Program-made: the position numbers and the translations under genes | The notes under the pieces: generated by a model | Databases searched by the model: none | Told to the model about the DNA's origin: nothing | What the model saw: only the letters and a program-made list of their open reading frames with translations | Shown here: piece by piece, positions 57,135-64,000 of the stretch | How the letters are laid out: the number at the start of each line of letters is the position of its first letter | Position numbering within the stretch: the stretch's first letter is position 1 | DNA from: Paludibacterium purpuratum | GTDB taxonomy: Bacteria; Pseudomonadota; Gammaproteobacteria; Burkholderiales; Chromobacteriaceae | Reading direction: 5' to 3' | NCBI RefSeq assembly: GCF_004363805.1 | Contig: NZ_SNZP01000011.1 | Coordinates: 97,942-161,941, forward strand | DNA: 64,000 bases

Positions 57135-57855
57135 CCACATCGCGTTGAGACGGCTGGCGAATTTGTTGTTGCTGCTCTCGATCGGGATGTTGCTGTACGC
57201 AGGTGGCTTTTGGCTGACGCACGCACCGGTCTTCCCGGTGAAGAAGATTCGCATCAGCGGTCAGATGCAGCGTGTCACGCCGGAGCAGCTCAAGTTCATT
57301 GCCGAGCACGAGCTGACCGGATCGTTCTTTACGCTGGACATCGACCGGACCCGAGCGGCATTCAGCAAATTGCCCTGGGTACGCGAGGCCCAGGTACGGC
57401 GCACTTGGCCGGATACGCTGGAAATCTCGATCGACGAGTATGTGGCGCTGGCGCGATGGGGCGAGGATGGGCTGGTCGATGTGAACGGCACTTGGTTCGA
57501 CGCCGCAAGCGATCAGAACGATTTGCCGGTGTTTTTCGGACCGGCGGGGGCACAGAAGGACATGGCGTCGCTGTACCAGCGGCTGAAACAGGTGCTGGCG
57601 CCCACAGAATTGAAGATTGTGCGCTTGTATTTGTCAGACCGGCGCGCATGGAGTGTTGAGCTGGATAACGGGGTACATATCGAGTTGGGTCGCGGCGATG
57701 TCGAGCAGAGAGCGCAGCGATTCGCCTCCCACTGGCAGAACACGGTGGCCAAGCTGCCGTACTCGGTCAGTTACGTCGATATGCGTTATCCGAATGGATT
57801 CGCCGTCCGCATGCCTGGTTACCAGGCGGCGACGACGGCTCAAGGTAAAAAGTAA
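57124..57855 (+). CDS. ftsQ: Cell division protein FtsQ
   Basis: A bitopic inner-membrane protein that links early and late division proteins with FtsL and FtsB. A membrane helix spans about residues 13-31, the POTRA domain follows (about 38-105: [12 protein letters not shown] ... [24 protein letters not shown]) and then the FtsQ beta domain. Length is 243 residues. The ATG overlaps the ddl stop region by 11 bp; ftsA begins 16 bp after the stop. Confidence 0.94.
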   Translation: MWDNHIALRRLANLLLLLSIGMLLYAGGFWLTHAPVFPVKKIRISGQMQRVTPEQLKFIAEHELTGSFFTLDIDRTRAAFSKLPWVREAQVRRTWPDTLEISIDEYVALARWGEDGLVDVNGTWFDAASDQNDLPVFFGPAGAQKDMASLYQRLKQVLAPTELKIVRLYLSDRRAWSVELDNGVHIELGRGDVEQRAQRFASHWQNTVAKLPYSVSYVDMRYPNGFAVRMPGYQAATTAQGKK

Positions 57856-57871
57856 GCAGTTGGAGCGACAG

Positions 57872-59110
57872 GTGAGCAAACCGAAGGAAAGCAAGAACAT
57901 GTTAGTTGGCCTAGACATCGGCACGTCGAAAATCGTGGCGATCGTCGCGGAGGTCCTCGAGGACGGCCAATTGAACATTGTCGGCATGGGGCAGACCCCA
58001 TCGCGCGGCCTCAAGCGTGGCATGGTGGTGAACATCGAGTCCACGGTGCAGGCCATTCAGCGCGCGCTGGAGGAGGCCGAGCTCATGGCTGACTGCAAGA
58101 TCCATGAAGTGTTTACCGGTATCGCCGGCAGCCACATCAAGAGCGTCAACTCGCACGGCATGGTGGCGATCAAGGATCGCGAGGTGACGCAGATGGATAT
58201 CGATCGCGTGATCGAAACCGCACGCGCCGTGAGCATTCCGCCCGACCATCAGGTGCTGCACATCCTGACTCAGGAGTACAGCATCGACGGCCAAGAGGGC
58301 GTTCGCGAGCCCTTGGGCATGAGCGGCGTGCGGCTGGAAGCCAAAGTGCATATCGTCACCGGCGCGGTCTCGGCGGCGCAGAACGTCACCAAGTGCGTGC
58401 GCCGTTGCGGTCTAGAGGTGTCCGATCTGGTGTTGCAACCGATGGCCTCGGCGATCGCCGTGCTGTCGGAGGATGAAAAGGATCTGGGCGTGTGCCTGAT
58501 CGACATCGGCGGCGGTACCACCGATATCGCGGTGTACGCCAACGGCGCCATCCGCCATACGGCGGTGATTCCGATCGCCGGCGACCAGATCACCAACGAT
58601 ATCGCCATGGCGCTGCGCACGCCGACCAAAGAGGCCGAAGACATCAAGATCCAGCACGGCGTGGCGCTGGTGAACCTGGCCGACCCGGGACAGATGATCG
58701 AGGTGCCGGGCGTGGGTGAACGCGGGCCGCGCCAGATGTCGCGCGCGACCTTGGCGGAAGTGGTCGAACCGCGCGTCGAGGAGTTGTTCCAGCTGGTGCA
58801 GCAGGAACTGCGCCGCAGCGGCTTCGAGGACATGCTGTCCTCCGGCATCGTGTTGACCGGCGGCGCCAGCCTGATGCCGGGCATGGTGGAGTTGGCCGAA
58901 GAGGTGTTCCACATGCCGGTACGCGTCGGCGTGCCGAAGTATGTCGGCGGCTTGGCCGAAGTGGTCAAAACGCCGCGCTTCTCCACCGGTGTGGGGCTCT
59001 TGCTGTACGGCAAGGATCAGATTCAGACCCTGTCGGGGTCGAAAACGGCTTCGAGCGGCGTGGGCAGTGTGTTCTCGCGCATGAAGGCGTGGTTTGCAGG
59101 CAATTTCTAA
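57872..59110 (+). CDS. ftsA: Cell division protein FtsA
   Basis: An actin-like protein that tethers FtsZ to the membrane and recruits later division proteins. The phosphate 1 motif LVGLDIGTSKIVA is near residues 11-23, phosphate 2 is CLIDIGGGTTDIAVY, and TGGASLMPGM the adenosine motif. The C-terminus SRMKAWFAGNF is the amphipathic membrane-targeting helix. I chose the GTG at 57872, with GGAG about 8 bp upstream, giving 412 residues; an ATG at 57899 is a shorter option that would lie very near the phosphate motif. Confidence 0.95.
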   Translation: MSKPKESKNMLVGLDIGTSKIVAIVAEVLEDGQLNIVGMGQTPSRGLKRGMVVNIESTVQAIQRALEEAELMADCKIHEVFTGIAGSHIKSVNSHGMVAIKDREVTQMDIDRVIETARAVSIPPDHQVLHILTQEYSIDGQEGVREPLGMSGVRLEAKVHIVTGAVSAAQNVTKCVRRCGLEVSDLVLQPMASAIAVLSEDEKDLGVCLIDIGGGTTDIAVYANGAIRHTAVIPIAGDQITNDIAMALRTPTKEAEDIKIQHGVALVNLADPGQMIEVPGVGERGPRQMSRATLAEVVEPRVEELFQLVQQELRRSGFEDMLSSGIVLTGGASLMPGMVELAEEVFHMPVRVGVPKYVGGLAEVVKTPRFSTGVGLLLYGKDQIQTLSGSKTASSGVGSVFSRMKAWFAGNF

Positions 59111-59166
59111 ACGTAGTTTCGGGCGTTGTACCGGTAATAGGCTCATCTTTAAATGAGGAGAGAAAA

Positions 59167-60354
<1,188 letters not shown>

Positions 60355-60450
60355 TTGAAAATCGCTATTGCGATTATGTTATTAATTAATAAAGCATAGG
60401 TCTCGGCCATGCTAAACTCAGGTCGTCCCTGATTTGGTAGAAAGTAGCGA

Positions 60451-61365
60451 ATGATTCTGCAGCGCACGCTGAAGCAAGCGATCAGCGCCACGGGTGTGGG
60501 TTTGCACTCCGGCGAACGGGTACGCCTGACCCTGTTGCCGGCCCAGCCCAACTCGGGAATCATCTTCTATCGCACCGACTTGCCCGAGCCGGTGGCGGTA
60601 AAAGCCGAACCGCTCATGGTGAACGACACGCGACTCTCCTCAACGCTGGTCAGCGAGACCGGCGTGCGTGTCGGCACTATCGAGCATTTGATGTCTGCTT
60701 TTGCCGGGTTGGGGATCGACAATTTGATCGTTGAGGTCACGGCGGCGGAAATTCCGATCATGGATGGCTCCGCCGCGCCCTTTATTTACTTGTTGCAAAC
60801 GGCGGGTATCGTCGAACAGACCGTGCCCAAGCGTTTCATCCGCATCAAGCAGGCCATCGAGGTGGTCGAGGGCGACAAGTGGGTGCGTTTCGATCCGCAC
60901 GACGGTTTCCAGATCACGCTATCGATTCAGTTCGACCATCCGGCATTCAACCTGGCGCCGCAGAAGGTGCTGGTCGATTTCGCCAACCACTCCTACATCG
61001 AGGAGATCAGCCGCGCGCGCACCTTCGGTTTCATGCACGAGGTGGAGTCGATGCGCAATCACGGGCTGGGGTTGGGCGGCAATCTGGAAAACGCCATCGT
61101 GATCGACGACGAGTTCGTGCTCAATCCGGACGGATTGCGCTTTCCCGACGAGTTCGTGCGTCACAAAATTCTCGATGCCATCGGCGACCTGTACATCGTC
61201 GGGCATCCGATCATCGGCGCCTTCTCCGGCCACAAGTCCGGACATGCGCTCAACAATCAATTGCTGCGTAAGCTCCTGGCGACCCCGGACGCCTGGGAAT
61301 ACGTCAGCTTCCGCGAGGCCGAGGACGTTCCCTCGAGCTTTCATCGCATTCCGGATCTCGAATAA
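60451..61365 (+). CDS. lpxC: UDP-3-O-acyl-N-acetylglucosamine deacetylase
   Basis: The zinc enzyme for the committed step of lipid A synthesis. Zinc ligands are His79 in IEHLMSA and His238/Asp242 in [10 protein letters not shown], and the catalytic His is in [11 protein letters not shown] near 262-270. The 304-residue length is exact. A 96-bp AT-rich gap after ftsZ (ATTATGTTATTAATTAATAA) may hold its own promoter. Its stop overlaps the next start (TAATG). Confidence 0.97.
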   Translation: MILQRTLKQAISATGVGLHSGERVRLTLLPAQPNSGIIFYRTDLPEPVAVKAEPLMVNDTRLSSTLVSETGVRVGTIEHLMSAFAGLGIDNLIVEVTAAEIPIMDGSAAPFIYLLQTAGIVEQTVPKRFIRIKQAIEVVEGDKWVRFDPHDGFQITLSIQFDHPAFNLAPQKVLVDFANHSYIEEISRARTFGFMHEVESMRNHGLGLGGNLENAIVIDDEFVLNPDGLRFPDEFVRHKILDAIGDLYIVGHPIIGAFSGHKSGHALNNQLLRKLLATPDAWEYVSFREAEDVPSSFHRIPDLE

Positions 61366-61547
61366 TGCAAGCCCTGTTGCGGCTGGGCCTGTTCACCTCC
61401 GTGCTGCTTGTCTGCATCGGCATGATCAGGCACGCGCGCCGGCCCGATAGCGCCCGGCTCGAGCGCGTTACGCTCTGGCTGCAAAGGTTGACCTGGACCA
61501 ACGGCGCCGTGTTGCTGCTATGGCTCTTCGGGCTCGTGCGCCACTAG
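61365..61547 (+). CDS. Small membrane protein coupled to lpxC, function unknown
   Basis: A 60-residue protein I do not recognise. It has two predicted membrane helices (about 3-22, LLRLGLFTSVLLVCIGMI, and 42-57, TNGAVLLLWLFGLV) with a basic loop between (RHARRPDSARLERVTLWLQR). Its ATG overlaps the lpxC stop by one base, the typical TAATG coupling, so it is probably translated with lpxC. Codon use resembles its neighbours. It could modulate LpxC stability or be a remnant of a DUF721-type neighbour; this is speculation. Confidence 0.6.
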   Translation: MQALLRLGLFTSVLLVCIGMIRHARRPDSARLERVTLWLQRLTWTNGAVLLLWLFGLVRH

Positions 61548-61567
61548 GCGCCCGGCTCCCGTGGACC

Positions 61568-62332
61568 CTAGCCGTAGCGGGCATTCAGCGCGTACAAGAT
61601 CGCGCAGGTTTCCACATCCATCTCGCCGCTGTAATCGCTGGGACGGAAGTGCATCTGGAAGGCGCGCACCAGCGCTTTATACGCCGTAACAGTCGCCTCC
61701 GGCTCTTGATAGCCGTATTGCTTCAAGCCTGCGACGATCTCCAACCTGGGCGGCAACCCCTGACGACCGAACCGGTCGACGTAAGCCTGCTTGCTCGTCT
61801 CGTCAAACCAGGCGCCGATACCGGCTTGTGCCAGTTGCCGCCACGGAAATTTGGGGCCTGGGTCGGACTTGCGTAGATAGGCAATGTCGGCATGGCCCAC
61901 GACGTTCTTGGGCGTGATGTCCGGGTAGCGCATCAGAATATTCTGCGTCAGCTCGCGCACGGCATCGATCTGGCTCGATTCGTAATCGGGGAAAATAAAT
62001 TGGCCCGGCGTGGGTTCGCTCGCTTCGTTGACGATTTCGATGCCGATGGCGGTGTCGTTGAGATTGTCGCGGCCAGTCCAATGGCTGGCCCCCGCGTGCC
62101 AGGCGCGATCCTGTTCGTCGACCAGACTGAAAAGCTGTTGCCCGGAAAAGCCCGCAGTGCGGTAGCTCGGGTCGCTGGGAGCCGGTAACAGATAGTGGGC
62201 GCTGGCCAGGCCATGAGTCAGCAGTTGAACCGAAGTGGCGAAATTGGCGGCGGTATAGTGCAAGACCAGGAAACGGATGCGCTTGTCGAAACCGCTGGTG
62301 GCGCGATAGCTGTTGAAGTCGATGGTAAACAT
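61568..62332 (-). CDS. N-acetylmuramoyl-L-alanine amidase with C-terminal peptidoglycan-binding domain (AmiD-like)
   Basis: It should cleave the bond between MurNAc and L-Ala. The amidase_2 fold shows the zinc site: His in FLVLHYTAANF, the catalytic Glu in GIEIVNE, and His/Asp in VVGHADIAYLRKSDPGPKFPW. A small helical peptidoglycan-binding domain follows from about residue 180. Length is 254 from the ATG at 62332. Unlike E. coli AmiD it has no lipoprotein or signal peptide, so it would stay in the cytoplasm unless released otherwise. It follows the muramidase by 27 bp on the same strand. Confidence 0.88.
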   Translation of the reverse strand: MFTIDFNSYRATSGFDKRIRFLVLHYTAANFATSVQLLTHGLASAHYLLPAPSDPSYRTAGFSGQQLFSLVDEQDRAWHAGASHWTGRDNLNDTAIGIEIVNEASEPTPGQFIFPDYESSQIDAVRELTQNILMRYPDITPKNVVGHADIAYLRKSDPGPKFPWRQLAQAGIGAWFDETSKQAYVDRFGRQGLPPRLEIVAGLKQYGYQEPEATVTAYKALVRAFQMHFRPSDYSGEMDVETCAILYALNARYG

Positions 62333-62359
62333 GGCTGTTCCTGTGAGAGGCAAGACGAC

Positions 62360-63151
62360 TCACGCGCCGATGGCAGGGGGGAACGCCGCGGCCATCAACG
62401 TCGTGCGACTGGTGCCGTCGAGCTCGCCGGTTTCCTGCAGGCGGTTGCGCGTTTGGAAGTCGCGTAGCGCCGTGCGCGTACGCGTTCCTTGTATGCCGTC
62501 GATCGGGCCGGGATCGAAGCCGAGATACAGTAAGGCGGCCTGGGCCGTGCGTAGCTCAAGGCTAGGCTCTGCGCGCTGGGCTTTGGCGTAAGCGTCGGCC
62601 AGCTTCTCGTCATAGCGATTGCGAGCGTAATTCGCGCCGTTGTAACCGCGAGCAAAGCGTGGCCAATCGTCTTGGCGCAAAGCATCAACCAGTTGGTTGT
62701 GTTGGATGAACTTGGCCATGGCCATGATCTGCCGATCCTCGCCGCCCTCCACCATACGTTGCACCATGTCTTCGACACAGGTGAAGCCGACAATGGCGTA
62801 ATTGAAGCCCATGATCTGGGCGATGCCCCATGAGGCGCTTTTCAAGGCGGCTTCGCGATCGAGTGCAATCGCACGCTGCAATCGTTCATATTCGCTGGCG
62901 CCACGGCTATAGCCGCCGTGTTGCGGATTGCTGATGTCGGGAAACGCCTTGCTGAATCGGCCTTGGCTTTCGCGGTGGAAGATATGGCGCTCGAACAAGA
63001 TTTTCGGCCGTCTATCGGGGAGAAAGCCAAAACCGCTGGATTCAACTTGCAAGACCGCCCAAAACGCCGCGCGGTTGATCTCCAACGTGGTGATGACCTG
63101 TGTCAAACCGTCTTCCGTCAGTGGCGTGCCTCGGTTAGCAAATTCCATCAT
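62360..63151 (-). CDS. N-acetylmuramidase (DUF3380 type) with peptidoglycan-binding domain
   Basis: A glycosidase predicted to cut MurNAc-GlcNAc bonds. The catalytic Glu lies in VLQVESSGFGFL near residues 33-44, followed by the family patterns PKILFERHIFHR, SASWGIAQIMGFN and FIQHNQLVDALR. A C-terminal peptidoglycan-binding domain (about 195-250) has the DGIQGTRTRTALRDFQ pattern. Length is 263 residues. There is no signal peptide. Such proteins are known mainly as phage endolysins. The ATG has AGGAGA just upstream. It pairs with the amidase gene. Confidence 0.85.
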   Translation of the reverse strand: MMEFANRGTPLTEDGLTQVITTLEINRAAFWAVLQVESSGFGFLPDRRPKILFERHIFHRESQGRFSKAFPDISNPQHGGYSRGASEYERLQRAIALDREAALKSASWGIAQIMGFNYAIVGFTCVEDMVQRMVEGGEDRQIMAMAKFIQHNQLVDALRQDDWPRFARGYNGANYARNRYDEKLADAYAKAQRAEPSLELRTAQAALLYLGFDPGPIDGIQGTRTRTALRDFQTRNRLQETGELDGTSRTTLMAAAFPPAIGA

Positions 63152-63342
63152 CGTTCTCCTGATTTAGCGGTAAACGCCATCGCACTGGCTAGGCGGTTAG
63201 CCTCTTGATTCAGGCGTTGATCGGATTTTGCCGGGGAGAGTTGCGCTTGCAACACGCGTGCGGCGCGGTTCCGGTAAGGTTTCAGGCGAAGCGCACAGAA
63301 GCTGGCTATCGTTCTGACGGTGAAGGTGGCAAGTTGAAGCAA
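63148..63342 (-). CDS. Possible small ORF upstream of the muramidase gene
   Basis: A 64-residue frame that begins at a TTG and ends in a TGA overlapping the muramidase ATG by 4 bp. The product would be basic, with a mildly hydrophobic N-terminus and no recognised motif. No ribosome site precedes the TTG; a GTG later in frame is another option. The ATGA overlap is the only support, so it may be chance. A spanin or holin would be expected near lysis enzymes, but neither lipobox nor clear membrane helix is seen. Confidence 0.25.
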   Translation of the reverse strand: MLQLATFTVRTIASFCALRLKPYRNRAARVLQAQLSPAKSDQRLNQEANRLASAMAFTAKSGER

Positions 63343-63463
63343 GGCTTAGGCACATGGCGTCGCGATAAAACGCGATGGCGTGACTCAGGCCAAATGGCTA
63401 GATTGAACAGAGTAGTAAAGTCATCGGGTTTGGTATTTTTGCCCCAAGACTAAGGAGAACGGC

Positions 63464-63865
63464 ATGGCAAGTTATAAACATGAAGTCACTACGGCAAGCA
63501 GCGATGTCTGGCAGAAGTTGGTTACGCCCGAGGGCGAGCCGGCGGGGTTTCGCATGCGCGGCACGCTGCCGACCGATCCGGACGGCGTTGAACTGTTGAT
63601 GGAGCATTGGGACGCCGGCATGACCGAACCGCCGCATTCGCATCCGGGCGACGACATGACCATCGTGGTGGAAGGGCGCATGGCGGTGCAGTACTACAAG
63701 CGCGACGCCAATGGCAAGCTACAAGCGGATGGCGAGCCGTTCGTCCTGGAGCAGGGCGAGGTCGGCTACAACAAGGCCGGGCGCATTCACGATGCCCGTT
63801 ATCTGGCAGACTGTAAGCTGGCATTCGTGCACAGCGGGCCGTTCGGTTTCACCGAAGAATCGTAA
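63464..63865 (+). CDS. Cupin-domain protein
   Basis: A 133-residue single-cupin protein. The metal-binding motif 1 reads PPHSHPGDDMTIVVEG near residues 56-71 and a second motif with AGRIHDARY near 104-112 supplies a further His. It resembles small cytoplasmic cupins with a bound metal; its substrate or role is unknown. The ATG follows AAGGAGAA. The stop is directly followed by a REP-like element, then an IS110-family element. Confidence 0.85.
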   Translation: MASYKHEVTTASSDVWQKLVTPEGEPAGFRMRGTLPTDPDGVELLMEHWDAGMTEPPHSHPGDDMTIVVEGRMAVQYYKRDANGKLQADGEPFVLEQGEVGYNKAGRIHDARYLADCKLAFVHSGPFGFTEES

Positions 63866-63891
63866 GCCTCGCGATTAAAGCCGCTCCTACG
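63866..63891. repeat. REP-like element adjoining an IS110 end
   Basis: GCCTCGCGATTAAAGCCGCTCCTACG resembles the right arm of the element at 11698-11740: both contain TCGCG-TT-AA-CCGCTCCT with a few substitutions. It begins directly after the cupin stop codon and abuts the IS110-family element. Confidence 0.65.
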
Positions 63892-64000
63892 AAAAGCAAG
63901 CCGGCGTAGATACTGTTATCCGAGTCAAGCGATAAGAAACGAACTGTCGAATGGCTTACCGGATTTCAGTACACCGTGAGCGATATGCACAAGCTTGCGC
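63892..64000 (-). mobile_element. IS110-family insertion sequence, right-hand (3') end, continues beyond the window
   Basis: The C-terminal end of an IS110-type transposase on the minus strand is followed by about 33 bp of non-coding DNA, then the REP-like element. IS110 elements lack terminal inverted repeats, so the exact border is not visible. The position next to a REP fits the known target preference of several IS110 family members. Confidence 0.6.
63925..63999 (-). CDS. IS110-family transposase, C-terminal 24 codons only
   Basis: Read on the minus strand, the last codons encode RKLVHIAHGVLKSGKPFD followed by SSFLIA and a TGA at 63925-63927. The HIAHGVLKSGKPFD end is characteristic of IS110/IS1111-type DEDD transposases, which finish with this type of segment. 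The rest of the gene lies beyond the right edge of the window. The identification rests on 24 residues, so subgroup assignment is not possible. Confidence 0.65.
   Translation of the reverse strand, partial: RKLVHIAHGVLKSGKPFDSSFLIA

Overview
The window is a dense stretch of high-GC chromosome that reads as a betaproteobacterium, most likely a member of the Neisseriales (Chromobacteriaceae or Chitinibacteraceae type). I infer this from the zwf-pgl-glk-hexR-pgi block, the System II (ResB/CcsB) cytochrome c maturation pair next to a di-haem cytochrome c4, the bioB-bioF-bioH-bioC order, and the mreBCD-mrdAB, gatCAB and mraZ-to-lpxC clusters. Genus is not resolved. No rRNA, tRNA or CRISPR array was seen.

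Layout. 1-5300: Entner-Doudoroff/pentose-phosphate entry (partial zwf, pgl, glk, the regulator hexR, pgi), closed by a hairpin. 5300-11740: a two-partner secretion locus (TpsB transporter, TpsA exoprotein) ending in a REP-like hairpin. 11747-16628, minus strand: a glyoxalase II-type hydrolase, a GIY-YIG protein, ccsB, resB and a cytochrome c4. 16720-19674: engB facing rlpA, trmL and comF, with back-to-back terminators between. 19773-26527: a biotin operon that contains a 941-residue GAF-GGDEF-EAL protein between bioF and bioH. 26595-31608: patatin-like lipoprotein, GST-like protein, dinB, PCu(A)C chaperone, MarC protein and a HAD phosphatase. 31659-34211: two related small outer-membrane proteins and a fatty-acid hydroxylase flanked by a 19-bp exact direct repeat. 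34476-40073, minus strand: rodA, mrdA, mreD, mreC, mreB. 40292-43523: gatC-gatA-gatB. 43723-61547: the division and cell wall (dcw) cluster, starting with a strong promoter overlapped by four MraZ-type boxes and running mraZ, rsmH, ftsL, ftsI, murE, murF, mraY, murD, ftsW, murG, murC, ddl, ftsQ, ftsA, ftsZ, lpxC and a 60-residue membrane protein. 61568-63151, minus strand: an amidase and a muramidase without signal peptides. 63464-64000: a cupin gene, a second REP-like element, and the C-terminal end of an IS110-family transposase running off the window.

How the genes work together. The dcw and mre/mrd clusters supply most of the machinery for peptidoglycan precursor synthesis, septation and elongation, with gatCAB for Gln/Asn-tRNA formation between them. 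murB is absent from the usual place. The biotin genes are translationally coupled through the c-di-GMP protein, which suggests co-expression of second-messenger turnover with biotin synthesis.

The points most worth a second look are the IS110 element next to a REP, the directly repeated 19-mer around the hydroxylase gene, the c-di-GMP enzyme inside the biotin operon, the signal-less muramidase/amidase pair, and the small protein coupled to lpxC. I found no clearly novel multi-gene defence system.
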